Of a stretch of DNA of 64,000 nt, positions 37,801-50,700 are shown one piece after another. Under the pieces are notes generated by a model. It was not told where the DNA came from. It saw nothing but the letters and a program-made list of their open reading frames with translations, and did no database searches. The stretch is from Mercenaria mercenaria (Eukaryota > Mollusca > Bivalvia > Venerida > Veneridae): NCBI RefSeq assembly GCF_021730395.1, contig NC_069363.1:48785001-48849000 (forward strand), written 5' to 3'. A program made the position numbers and the translations under genes. Position 1 is the stretch's first letter, and each line of letters starts with the position of its first letter.

Positions 37801-40800
37801 ATATTGTGGACAGAAAAAGACCCGGCAAGCCAGGAAATGCACTAAGTAAATCCATCATCAACAAAGGCACAATCTGAAAATAGACTTCGGTATATTGCCA
37901 AAATATACGGGTTATCAGTCAGGAGCAGCAGTTGATTTGATATTTAAGTACATGTATAAATACTAACTTCCATATCTACTTTCTATAAGCTTTAAAGCAA
38001 CGTAAACACCTGTTCAAAGGAAAAGAAACACTGTAAGATTGAAGAATATAGGAAATTAATCAGAGTATTATCACTATCGGTTTAAAATAAAGTGGACACC
38101 TGGCCTGGCTTCTCTACAAGACCTGATTTAACAGGATCGCACTCGGAGTAAAAAGCGTACATGACGACCCCAACTAGGCAGCACAATAGAAGAATTGAAT
38201 CATAGCCGATCACGTTCAACCAAATTGCTCTACAAAATAGATTTGTGATAGACTGATTGGCGTGTATATACAGCTGACTTGCTTTGAAATGAATGACTAA
38301 AATGGAAAAAGTGGAAACTCCACAGTCATAGCCCGTAGCCTTAAATATTGCCCCTTTTAAAGGAGTTTTAGATATCCTTGTACATGTATTTTAAAACATA
38401 TCAAACTAAATCATTTGTCATCAGAGATCTTTTCACCTCTGAGGTAAAACTTTGGTCATAGTCTAAACCTAATTACACCATTAGTAGAGATTTAGGATGA
38501 CATCATCATTACTCAACCATATCAATAAACAACAGTGTTTGCACACTTCTACAAACTGCTTCGCTCTCTTTAGACCGCTCTTCAGCCGACAACAATCAAC
38601 CAAGTCATAATCATAGCCAATAGCATTTAAACAAATAAGTTTGAACATTTTCAGTTAGAATGCTGATTGTCTTACATTTTTGCCCTGGTAACATTTCTCA
38701 CTGAGAGTGCTCTTTGAACCTGTGCCTGGTTGGTTCCATAAACGGCACACCAGAAAATTCCTCCTCCAATCACTAAATTCCAGACTGAATGCCGCACACG
38801 AGGATCAGGATCAAATCTGAAAAGGAAATTGAAAATAGCATGAAATATATTATACTTGCTCACTATTTTACCAATAAAAACCATGACTAAAATATACTTT
38901 CCTAGGCAACAATTGTTCATAAGAAACACCAAAACAATTAAAGAGAATGTTGTATATTGATTAACAGTCCTAATATCCTGCAAACTAAGAAATATTCCAT
39001 CAGCAACAAGTGGGTTTAATATGACTGTATGCATTGCATATATGAGGATAGAAAATAATATGCCCCTGTTATGCTCTGAAGAGAATAAATTTCTGTTAAG
39101 TGATGTTTGTAGTTGTATTTGTTGGGTTTAACGTCGCACCGACACAATTATAGGTCATATGGCGACTTTCCAGCTTGGATAGTTGGGGAAGACCCCAGGT
39201 CCCTCTCCGTGCATTATTTCATCACGAGGGTGCATCTGGGTAGAACCACTGACCGTCCGTAAGCCAGCTGGATGGCTTCCTCACATGAAGATTTCAACGC
39301 CCCACGTGAGGCTTGAACATCGGTGAGGGGAAAGTGATTAGAAGTCAGCGATCTCAACAACTCGGCCATGGATGCCTCTGTAGGTACATCGAAAAGCAAA
39401 TACAATATATTACGTAACCCTGGCAAGTAGATGTGATGACAGGAGTCTTGCAGAGAAAAATATACATACTTTGTAACTTAATACTTATACTGTGAAAGAA
39501 TCTCACTCTAACAGAACTATCCTTCCGTTCTTGTTTGCAATGTCCCAAGCTTTATCAATGCCTCCAAGAGCCTCACTTCCTTCTATCAGAATTGCAAAAA
39601 TGCCAGCAAGCATAACTAGCACCTGAAACGTATCAGCCCAAAGAACCGCTTTCATGCCGCCCTGGAAAATCAATAGTCAATAATTGCAGCATATCTTAGA
39701 GAATTTACTTACTGTTATCGACTTTCAAGGGTTTTTCTTTTTTTAAATATAAGAAATTTTATACATCATTACAAACAACTCAAAGAGTTGTAATAAGGAG
39801 TTTTCAGATTTGCAATATATCTTTATAAGTTTAGAATTTATCCCCATAAAACGATTTTAACTGGGGTATTTTGCGTCAATGTAGTTACAAAAACGGTTTT
39901 AAGGTTATTTGTTGACGTGTTTTCTAATCAAATGCAATCTTTTTGTCAGCATATTGGCAACATTTCCCATATCCTCTTGTAAACTTTTAAAACCTTCTTG
40001 TTTTTATTTGAATTTCACACATGCAAAAATATAAATTTGCCAATAAAATCTAATTGTTAAAAACGTCTGGAAATTCAGTAAGTTATTACTACATGTATTA
40101 CCCCAAATAATTCTAAAATGATACACAATTTAATATATTTTGTTCTAGCAAAATAACAAGCCAAGATTAGCAAATATTCAAGTAACTTATTTGATGGATT
40201 AAACAATAAATACTTTATAACCTATAAATTTATAAATACAAGTAATGCTTTTTTGGCCTTTGCAGAGATGGCTAAAATATTAACTGCGAAGGCTACTTTA
40301 CATGTTCAGAATTTGATTGACTTTAGTGCCATGAAAACAAATTATAGTCTAGAAGCTTTATACTTTACATGTTTATGATTCAGTGTGTCAGATTATATTA
40401 AAACATGGTTCTGTTATAGATGTTTTCGATTCTAAAATGTCTTTTATGTAAATCAGTGGATGAAATAGGGAAGCACTTTTTCTTTATCGTACGTTGACCT
40501 TTAATCAAACAGGGCGAAGTGGCTATGCGTCCCATGCAATGCTTAAGGAGTGTGTAGATGTTTTATGGATTATTTATCGATGAAGAGTGTGCCATTTAAG
40601 TGTAACACCGATCTTATATATAATTTAAGTCTGAAATGCTTTTGTATTCAGTAGTAGATCAAAGATGATAGCAATGTTTCACGTCGCCCATTTTGGTGAT
40701 TTTAATGAAAATAAAACATGATTTGTTCATATTAGAATTTAAATTAAACTTTAAACCAAAATGTAAACATAAATGCGTATAGGAAAATTGCAAGAACAAT

Positions 40801-43800
40801 ATTTTTAAACGTGTCCTTACCAGTGCAGTGTAGAAGATACAAACAAGACTGACAGCCAGAATGGATCCCCATAACGACAGGCCTGTCACTATATAATATA
40901 ACATCACATACAAAATATGTTCGATTAATGACCTGTACGTATTTTAGTACATGACATCGGAAATGAATTGTCACAGCAATTTTTACAAGTTTTGACTTTA
41001 GCTCAGCAAACGTGTTGCATACACATCAGTCTTATGGACTCACCACGGATCAGTGGTTTATATAAGTGGTCATACGATAATATTTATACAATTAATGTTG
41101 CATGCCGCAGGGGCTAGACACAAGAAAGAGATTTTAAACAATTCATTGAATGAAACAATCTAGTTTTAAGTGTTCAGTTTCATGTGTAGGGAAATTCTCA
41201 ACCTTTTTTGTTAGACTGAAACTACAAAACAAAGATCAAATATTAGATTTCAGTACATTTTGTTAAGGTTATACTACCATTGTAAATAATTAAGCACGAT
41301 TGTAAAGAAGAACATTAAGCTCGTCTAAATCTCCAGTCTCCTCTCAATTGCAGTATGAAGGAGTGTAGTCGTCTAGCTCGAATCTGTCATTTTAATACTT
41401 GAATACAGAATAAAAAAAGACAGTACGAATGACCGGTACTGTCTTTTTTTATTTTGTATTCACTTCTGTAGACATGTAATTACAAATTTTTATTTTGTAT
41501 TCACTTCCATAGACAAGTAATTACATCTTTCTTTTCACTTACCTGCATTTAAAGCCAGTGATGGTCCATACAATACAATTGCCATGTAAAACATCTGAAA
41601 TTAGAATGCGTGCGCATCAGTTTAGTTACAGTAGTTAGATCCTATATTGTGTCAGTGTATTTCAAATTGTCAATTTCAAGTGTTTCTGCAACACATGACT
41701 ACGTTTTAAATGGAATAATTTGAATTTGAAATATGAATAAAAATTGCTGATTCAGCACAATGAATTCTTACCATCCAGATAATGTAGACAATGCTCGCTA
41801 TGGTTCTTGTGACGCGACCAAATCTCATCTCAACGTACTGAAATGAATCATAGATGTAAGATAAATGACTTGCAACTTATTTCCCCTATTATAAAGATAT
41901 AGAAAATGTGCAAATATTTGGTTACTCCGTGTCATTTTGTGGTAATTTCCCGACAAAGTACATGTTGACCTGCATAATTGCCTGATTATCATAAGGTTGA
42001 AGGACGCTATTCACCCTGATGACCCTTATCGCGACAAAGCAATGGCCCACGGTTGTTAAATTGATGACGTTATATAAACCACGTCACTGCGACACACATA
42101 ATATAGAGGATATTCTTTTTTTCTAATGCATATGGTTTTCATTTTCATCGAATGGTATGTTAATAAAGTATGTCATATAATTTTTTTTCATACCGTAAGA
42201 TGAGAATAAAAAACATATTCATGACAAAAACTTGAATTCATTGTTTATACGAAAATGGTTTAAACGTCCGTTGTTTACAATTAGATATAGACATTACAAC
42301 AACAACACACTTTTCGTGCAGCTGAAATCCATCTTGTTTTAGAAATAAATGAAATACGTTATCATTTCAGTATCAACGAAGATATAAAACATCTGTATTG
42401 ATGCTGATCAAGCTGTGTCCAGTTTTGGCTTTATTACTGTTCAATATAGTGTGAAGAAACATCATGATATGTACGTATTTTAAATGCATACCTGCAGAAA
42501 TGTTTAATGTAAAATAACCATAATCATTTGATCACAAAAAATCTACATGTACTTAAATGTGAAATTAGTAAGATTTTATTTGGAGGACATTGCAAGATAC
42601 AGATGAGGCTGCAGTTTCAGACGCATCCCGGATCTTTTAGTGCCAAGTGTTTACCAGACATACACTGGTCTCTTATCCGAATGTAAGTTACTTTATTTTG
42701 ACTAGGGGCTCGAACGTTGATCCCTGATTTTATATTAAAAAAAATGTTGAACAAGACGCTAAACCTCCCCCTCCCACGCACGCACGCGCACACACACACA
42801 CTGATTTGATATCAAGACTATCACTGGAAAACTTCTTTGCGCTATGTTTAAATTTAAACCAGGAACATGTATAAATAACTGATTAATTGTAAACAAATGT
42901 GACGTTTGATTTCATTAGTTTATTCATACTGGAACTGAGTATGATCCCGATGCCGTACCTGTTCACTTTCCTTAAAGCTTTAAGTTTATTCAGTGCAGTC
43001 TCACCAGTGGCATGCTAACTAGAATATGTCCGACCCAGTGTTGTATTAAAGATGGCTGCTGTAACTGAGAACGATGCTTATTGCATTTTGTATGATCCCA
43101 GGGTCGTACTGATTAGAAATTTTGAATATGTCAAATCTAGGGTCATACTTTTAGACAGTATGATCCTCGGTTCGCACTAATTCGCTACTTACATGATTAA
43201 GGGTTGTACTAATTTGAATTAGTATGACCCCTGGATCATTCTAAATAAAATATGTCACACCCTGGGTCGTACTGAATAAAATTGCTTAAAGCTAATTCCT
43301 AACCGGTCACATACTTATTTTAAATGTCTTGAAGTTAAACCCCAACACGATCATACCCGGCCAGATATGTCTGACCCTGTGTCTTCAAAACTTTCAAACT
43401 TTGACGAAAGGCTAATGTTCATCGTTCGCATTCGGAGAAAGATATGCATTACATGTACAAGTTGTTTTCATGTCATTTTTACTGGGTATTTGTTGATTCA
43501 CTTATACATATCAATTTCTGTCCTTTCTTTCGCAAGAAGGTAGAAAAGTATTACTGGGTTAGAACTGGAATAAATGCTAAGTAATAAAATAGATAAATAT
43601 AATTTGGGCTATGATGAATAAAGCATACCTGGAATACGCTTGTGACTCCAAGATTATAAAACACCGGAATGAAGATATGTGCTGAACCAATCGCTGTTAT
43701 AATCATTCCAAAAGCTTGCCATCCATACATTGTGGAATTTACATACACTTCCGCTGGAGTTCCGATAATCATAATTGCAGATACAAAACTAGACACTAGA

Positions 43801-44009
43801 GACATTGCAACCGGAAGTGGATGCATGGATCGTCCGCCAAGCAGGTATTCCTCCGTGGTGTTCTTCCCCATATCCTTAATTGCATAGAAAATACCAATCG
43901 CGGCAGAAAATGCCAAAGTACATCCGAAAACTGCATAATCTGCGGCATGAAAAGTTGTCTTTACTCCAGTTTGGATACTGTAAGACCCGGACATTTTGCT
44001 ATAAAACAA
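31848..44009 (-). CDS. SLC5-family sodium-coupled monocarboxylate transporter (15 exons, 655 aa)
   Basis: Exons from 5' to 3': 44009-43629, 41837-41772, 41594-41543, 40888-40821, 39661-39507, 38816-38676, 38229-38100, 37873-37785, 37627-37533, 35873-35803, 35371-35285, 34119-33899, 33389-33292, 32519-32398, 32039-31848. All junctions are GT-AG and phase-compatible. The protein resembles SLC5A8/SLC5A12: N-terminal ADYAVFG and EEYLLGGRSM (TM1-2), WADTFQVLVM, IYGTNQAQVQRALS-like segment, FPGLPGLFL, GGPMLGMFCLGMLFPW, and LYTVSYMWYS near the end. Possible N-glycosylation sites are NTT, NST and NMS. It should carry sodium with short monocarboxylates (lactate, pyruvate, butyrate) across the plasma membrane. 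The tail ends T-H-L, a class I PDZ ligand like the C-terminus of human SLC5A8. Between exons 8 and 9 the expected TM8 stretch (S-T-x-S-S...N-A-L) is absent. The start may instead be the second Met, at 43994. Human SLC5A8 is 610 residues. Confidence 0.85.
32868..33259. mobile_element. Hairpin element family H, copy 2
   Basis: The last 170 bases (33084-33254) form a long hairpin: GAAATAATATATCTCATTTA at the left pairs with TAAATGAGATATATTATTTC at the right, and TCAGATGCG pairs with CGCATCTGA around a CTGGCTGCGCCCTCG loop. The 210 bases before it are shared with 7906-8243. It lies in the SLC5-like gene, just after the exon 33389-33292. Confidence 0.68.
34259..35098. mobile_element. pogo/Tigger-like non-autonomous element in an SLC5-gene intron
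   Basis: The left end CAGTAAAACACCGCTCGCTC and right end (complement of GAGCGAGCGGTGTTTCACTG) are inverted repeats with TA on both outer sides (34257-34258 and 35099-35100). This matches Tc1/mariner-superfamily insertion, and CAGTRAAAC starts are usual in pogo/Tigger relatives. The ends are rich in CTCGAG palindromes. No transposase frame remains in the 840 bp. It lies between exons 35371-35285 and 34119-33899. Confidence 0.7.
36125..36790 (+). mobile_element. RTE-like LINE fragment, internally deleted
   Basis: The + strand shows a reverse transcriptase remnant in shifting frames: KIMRLYGIP, then RIRQGC (about 36301-36318), then MIFYLVIEWVIKSA. After a jump that removes the YADD region comes the C-terminal part typical of RTE elements (WQGNGHIMR... 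then a basic KRKR-like and W/R-rich tail). Such fragments are often annotated as craniofacial development protein 2-like. Several stops and frame changes are present. The fragment lies in an intron of the SLC5-like gene (between exons 35873-35803 and 37627-37533), opposite to its transcription. Confidence 0.6.
39112..39372 (-). mobile_element. tRNA-like SINE in an SLC5-gene intron
   Basis: On the minus strand a type-II-tRNA-like head reads CATGGCCGAGTTGTTGAGAT (box A) and GTTCAAGCC (box B). A body follows with the mollusc-typical inverse of GGGTTTAACGTCGCACCGAC and CATATGGCGACTTTCCAGC at its far end (39124-39180). No coding capacity. Related scraps occur at about 25450-25640 and 48590-48720. 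It lies between exons 39661-39507 and 38816-38676. Confidence 0.7.
41401..41530. repeat. Hairpin followed by a 50-bp direct duplication
   Basis: AATACAGAATAAAAAAAGAC followed by AGTAC (41402-41426) is inverted at GTACTGTCTTTTTTTATTTTGTATT with one mismatch. ATTTTGTATTCACTTCTGTAGACATGTAATTAC-like sequence (key words TATTCACTTC and TAATTAC) then repeats once in tandem up to about 41526. It ends just before the acceptor-distal side of the small exon 41594-41543. Confidence 0.6.
43020..43275. repeat. Degenerate array of GGGTCGTACT-like words
   Basis: AGGGTCGTACTGATTAGAAA, AGGGTCATACTTTTAGACAG, GGTTGTACTAATTTGAATTA, and TGGGTCGTACTGAATAAAAT, plus inverse forms (AGTATGACCCCTGGATCATT, AGTATGATCCTCGG), lie within 250 bases. 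It looks like an old minisatellite or fold-back in the first intron of the SLC5-like gene. Confidence 0.45.
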
Positions 44010-46506
44010 GAAGTATTCCGAATGAATACTTTAAACACTGAATGCACTCCTTTGATATATATAAACCTAAAGACGTTGACGATATGCCTGACCTTCAATA
44101 TTCGAGTGTATGAAGATGAGACTATGATACTTTTGTTATTGCTCTTAACCACGTTTGTAGTAAGATGTACTACATACCGTGATAATTACACTCTCAGGTA
44201 AACATATTTCAGTTAGCGTTAACACGATGGGACGGTTTACTGCATTCATCTATTTATAATTACTGCATTCTTTCTTTTCAATGTGTTTCTACATTTTATA
44301 TTACTTCTTTACCTGATGCAAAAGAATGTATACATACTAAATGACAGAAGTGTAGTCAAAACTATGACGTTTATTTATTCTTAGTAGATATGAATACAGT
44401 TGATGTATTTATATGCGCTGTTTGCAAAACAAGGATGAATCTTGATATTTGCCAGCAAATGAATTAATCATATACACAGTATACTATGTATCATTAAAGA
44501 GGTAATATTGATATTGGTGAACACGCCAATAAATACATTTTGTCTTTGTTCAAAATATAATCTGTGCCATTTTGTTCTTAATATGAACATATGAATATTT
44601 CAAAATACTGATTACGAAATACATCTTATTAGTAGGACAGTTGAGCACTGCCATCCAAACTATAATGCATAATTCCCTCATAGGTGGACAATCACATTTT
44701 AGCAACGTTTTATGACAATTTTCAGTTTTCATACATTCTATTAGATATTTATTAAAGACCTATTACATAGAGTTAGATCCCTTTTGGAAATGTATATTTT
44801 ATTACTTTTTTATTTTGAAATTACCTCCATTGATATGAAAGAATTTAAAAGGTTTTAATTTCAATATATTTTATTTTCTAGTTTTATATTTGCATTTGAT
44901 AAATATTGGATTATTTCAACTTTCATTAACAAAAATGCAAGTTTTTAAACAGCATTTAGCTTCGGAAATCATCGATTTTCAATCTATATTGGTTACGCAG
45001 TCGAGATAGACAAAGGGAGCTAACAATAATTTTATAAACATGTATTGCTTATTAATTTTGGCAAAATATATTCTTGTTAACTTTAATAAAACAGTCCTGA
45101 TGTTCATATTATTCCCAAAATATGCTTATTTAATTCATACTTATGCTAAAATAAAGCATACATTTATAGTTGTCAAAAATCTGATGAACAACCTTTAAAG
45201 ACGTATTCGCTGGTCAGTTGAAATGAAATGTTTGATGATCAGATGATTAGTATATCGTAATGGGGCATATGTATGTTGTTACAGTATATCGTGTAAAACA
45301 ATTACTCAGCACGCGCAAAAAGTTATAGGGATAAAATTATCTCGTAATGTTTCATATCTTAATTGCTCTGTAACAGTATTGGGACTTCTATTTAACAAGT
45401 AGTATGCTCTTTAGTCACTTAATTGTGCGTCATCATACTAAACGATATCAAGTATTGTCATTCGTCCGTTTGTCCGTCTTTCCGTCAGACAACAAATACC
45501 ATATTTATTGGCTGGTTGTATTATCTGATGCAAAATGTCTTCAAATGCGTTGAGATGGTCCTAAAAATCACCCGTAGTTTAGTGTTGATAGTTTATCCGA
45601 CTTAAACTGGTGATAAGGGCCACGATTTGCGTTTCTCTCAGACACAATTAAACCGAACTTACCAACACTTTACTCGGCTGTGTTTTATGTAAAAAAACGA
45701 GTGCATATTTCAAATGCAAAGCTAATGATCATTTCATTACATGTGAATAATAATTATAACAGACGTTTATATGCGGCGGCAGAGATTAAGATAATGTCAC
45801 AAATTACGCACACAATACGAAATTTGCACATCAATATGAAAAATACCTACGTAATAAGTACAATTGTTCAGTAAAATATTACTCGTACATCTAAAATAAA
45901 AATGAACTAGCAAAAACCAGGATAAGTGCTGCACTATGTGAAAATCCGTTTGCGTGTTTGACCTTCCACAGAGATTTGAATAAAAAAGATGGTTGTTTTT
46001 AATACAAGGGTCATGATAACAGTAGCCGCTCGTGTGGTCCAGTCCTGACAAAATCCGCTCGTGTTGAATACAACATCCGAGTAACTATCATCGAAGTTAT
46101 ACATGAACACAGAGCACTTCTGTAATCAGCGACGTGAGAAAGTTTCAGTTTTGTCTTTCGCTATGCCTTGTAATTACCTCACTATCATGTACATGCATAT
46201 TAATTCACAAAACCGTGAAAGCTTTTCTAAATGATTCAGTTATATTCATGGTTAGGAGCCTACAGTTTGAAACTGATTAAACTCTCTGTTTATTGAAATG
46301 AAATATTGAATTTGATTAGTGTGTCATATTTATTAAATTAAGTGCATTCGCAAAATTATACATAATTGATCTCATAATTTGCAGTGTGTCTATACTGCTG
46401 TTATACAAGAAACAAGGTAAACGTTTTCTTTTTCGAATATTATAATTATAATATAATTATGATTATAAATATTAATTGTATTTTCACTTAACGAAATGGA
46501 ATAATT
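44010..46506. other. Spacer upstream of the SLC5-like gene
   Basis: Should contain its promoter and 5' untranslated region. AT-rich, with no unambiguous TATA/initiator pair and no additional coding exon recognised. Confidence 0.4.
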
Positions 46507-46728
46507 GAGCCGCGCCATGAGAAAACCAACATAGTGGCTTTGCGACCAGCATGAATCCAGACTAGCCTGCGCATCCGCGCAGTCTGGTCAGGATCCATGC
46601 TGTTCGCTAACGGTTTCTCTAATTGCAATATGCTTTGAAAGCGAACAGCATGGATCCTGACCAGACTGCGTGTTTTGAATCCATGCTGGTCACAAAGCCA
46701 CTATGTTGGTTTTCTCATGACACGGCTC
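46507..46728. mobile_element. Venerid-type palindromic element, copy 2
   Basis: It has the same termini (GAGCCGCGCCATGAGAAAAC on the left, complement on the right) and the same inner motifs as the copies at 13511 and 57344. The right arm has lost part of the GCGGATGCGCAGGCTGGTC block (near 46670), which makes it slightly shorter. It lies between the MFS gene and the SLC5-like gene. Confidence 0.85.
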
Positions 46729-47709
46729 ATATAAGTAAAGGTATTCGTACGTTGATAATCATGACAGTTAACGTTTTCATCTTTTAAAACTGCTGAACGT
46801 TCAGACTCTGAGTTATCCGTTGTGGTGAAACCAAGATAACATGTCCAATTCAGTTTCTTTCTAATTATATATGATTTCAAATGATAAAAAGAAATATCAA
46901 ACATAAGCATGTCATAAAGTTTGTATGTTTTCTCATGCTATTTTTTAATAGAACTATGGATGTCTTTCATAGATTCTTGTTTTATATTCCAAAGAATAGA
47001 TATAAATATACTGAACACATGTTCACCAACAACAACCAGATATACCTTAATTATGGTTTGCACTACTAGGAAGCCATGCATCTAACCGGGCGGCGACATT
47101 TCACGTGTGCTGCAGTGACAATTTGTGTAGACTAACTTTTAGGTAACCTCATTGGTACATCGATAATTATAACATCTGTATTTTATTTTATTTACTTCAT
47201 TTCAGTGAAGTAAAATACATTAATATAAACAAAACCTAGGAAACGTTTTTGTTTAAATGATTGTGTTTTATAAGTTTCCATCTTCCTAGAAGTTCAAAAT
47301 TCACCACAATATTTATCTTGTGAAACGTTATACAAGCGAAAGCGACCGCGTCCATACACAAACAGTTCTGTGACATTAAGGGAGAGATCATAGTATACAT
47401 GTTTGAAAATTAATGCACATACATGTAGACAACACACCAAGATATTCAGAATATTGTACACAAGTAACATCAAATTAACAAAAAAATCACAACACTTTGT
47501 AAAACAGCTAACAAGATGAATACATAATAGTAAAAATGAACAGAAAACAAAAGTGTGTGGGATAGTAACATGCATTAATGTTCAATGATTCTTTTTAAAC
47601 ATATCTGGTCCATATCCTTAATCAGCGTGTTTGTTTGCCATTGCTCCTTGAGTTCAGAAGTAAATACTTTTGTTTGGCGATATTTTGGTTATCATCATCA
47701 CGATGTCTT

Positions 47710-50700
47710 TCATATTCTTTTCCCTTTGCGGTCTACTCCATTGAATAAGAACGAAATAAGAAACACTGAAATAAAATTATTTTAACATTGATCTTCATGT
47801 GATATTTTATTAAATGTTATAAATTCAAGCTGACTTAACATATACACATCGTTTGTTTTGTTTTATGATATAGTCAATTGAAAGTGAAACAATATGATTG
47901 TAGATAGTGTTTCATTGTCTTGGACTTGTTGTGCACACACATTCCAACTTTTATGCTTCCAAATGATCTCCTTATGATTAAATCTACATTAGATTTATTC
48001 CGTGACTAGAGTTACAAATACACAGCATCATCATATCATGTGTGATATTTACCAGACATTATACCAGAATGAATCAATACTTTACTTGTCCAATAAAGAA
48101 ATATATTTAACATATTACTTTTCAATGCCCTAAAATTGTCGAATTCGTCATTTGTACATAATAACGAGTGACTTAATGTCTATTATTTTGTGTGTAAATA
48201 GAAAAAAACAAATACAGGGATTTTGACTTTTACAAACCTAAAGCTCCAAGTCCGGCTGCCATATAAAACAACCCATGCCATCCAATCACTGCCTTTAACG
48301 ACGTTCCGAAAAGACTGCCTAGTATGCTGACCAAAGACTGCGAAATTAAGAATTTTACATGTTTACATTTGTATGTTTAACTAAACATATCAAAATTATT
48401 TCAGTTTAATAAATATATAGATTTTTTAAGAAGGTTTGCACTTTTTGTTACGCTTAGTGACTTGCCAAAACTAAGATAGTAATTATGGTTGGTGCATTTT
48501 TGCAAAAATAAAAGGCCAAACTGAACACGGATTTTTTTTTGTAATTTGTCACAACGGCACAACTTGGTAATTATCGTTTCAGGCACTGGTTAGTACCTGG
48601 TGGGTAGAACAACCAATCTCCCGTGAGCTAACTTCTTCACAGCTTCTTCACATGAAATATTTCTACACCACAAGCGGTGTTTGAAGCTACAGAGATGAGG
48701 GGCATGTGATCAAAAAACAGCAGGAGTCAAACATTTATACCTAAAGCTAGCTTTTGCCTTCGTGGTTCGTTATAAATGCAATAACAGTTTTAGATACTCA
48801 ATTATGAAATGATTACCAGTTCCGTATAAATGATCCCGTAGTTGATAGCCATGTGTTGTGGACCCAGAAGTTTAGCAAGCGTTGCTGGCATAATGGACCA
48901 AATTCCACAGAAGAAGAAATACAAAGCACAAATCCACACCAAAAACAGGTACTTCGGCAAATATTCGGTAAGAAGTAGTGTAGCAAGTAGAATTACAAAT
49001 CCCCCAGATACACAACGGATTGCAACTTTAGAAAGTATCAATGAAATAATAAAAACACAAACGTTTATCAAAGTGTTAACAAAAATGCAACTTTTGAATT
49101 TACTTTGAACAAAATAGAATATTTGTAACAGGCACATTCTAACTAATTAACAGTAGTAAAATTAAATTACAAAAGATGGACGACAGAGTTAGCGAAAGGG
49201 TAAATGTTATTTTGTAATTCAAATAAAAGTCTGTACATGTACACGATTTTCAAAATCACCAATTTCGAGTAAAATGTGTTGTGTCATTTATGTTCATGTT
49301 TTAGATATTAATACAGCTGTCAATCATGCGGTTTGTACATTGTATCTGCAAACCTTTCTACAGCGGAAACAGACAATAAGGGTACTTCAGGATATATGTT
49401 ATTGCACGTTATCATACAAGTTTATGATAAATATTTATTATTGCATATATGTACTTTTCAGTAAAAAAAATATTCAAAGTTAGCAGTTTAAAAATATACT
49501 TCAAATGTTATTCTTCTTCAATAACTTCTACGTTCACTGTTATAGAGTTCCAAATAGATTATTCTGTTGGTATATTAAAAAAACAGACATTCATCTGCAA
49601 CAACGGACGATTGAAATCCTGCTGCAGCGCGAATAAAGTTAAGCGTATCCACAGAAACATGCAACTGGCCTTTACCACAGAATGAGATGGTAATTTGTGA
49701 AAGGGGCGATATTTTAATCTTATTCTTTTTTAAAATGTTGACTTCTTCAATATTTGAACGCAAGTGTATATATGTATATAAAATGAAACTTTGAAGTTTT
49801 CATAATAAACCTGTGTGATGATATACGTAAAACTTTATAAAAGAACATAGACATATGAAAGGATAACAGATATTATGAAAATCTGTACAAGTCTGTACAA
49901 GTCACGTCAAAACATACCCTGAAGCCTGTTTTGTCCATAACAGCTCCCCAGATCGGACGTCCAATGCAATTAAATACGGCAGCCAATGAGCCTACTAATG
50001 CTAGAAAGTGGTCATCATCTATAAATGTAAGCCCATAAGCCTGAAATCAGTATTGTAAAACAAGGGTTTATCAATTGATAATTTCACAGTTTTGTTTCCG
50101 TCAAACATCACAAAATCTAAATATTTGCAATTTGCAAACAGAAGCGCTACAAACAATGTCACAAATACACAATGTACACAACCTAATTTTCGTCAAGGAA
50201 GAGTTGTAAGTTTATATTTTAGAATTTCTATACCTTGTAAAGGCCATTTATAAACTGCATGCCTCCGTTCATCAGCATTATTGTCAGCCATACTACATAG
50301 AAACTGCGGCATCTTAGAGCAAACTTAATTGCTTCCATAATACTAAGTTCTTTGGGAATACTGTAAAATTAAGATATTTTTAATATAGACTTAGATAAAT
50401 AAAATCAGACGATACACATACATTGTATATTACGTGAAATTCGGGGGAGGCAAAGTAAAAGTGGTCTTAGCTCATACTGATAAAGGAGCATTTAGATCAA
50501 TTTCATCTTCATTAATCAACATGCACCTTTTTGTAAGAGTGTTCAGCTGCGTTGATTAATTGAAATACCCTTGGAATATTTCAAAATATATGGTACAACT
50601 TTTCTTTTCTTTTTTCTAAGAGCGAAAACTTCACAATGAAAACAATAAGTGTTAAAATGGATTATTTCTGTAAACATGACATAATCTAATATTATTTGTC

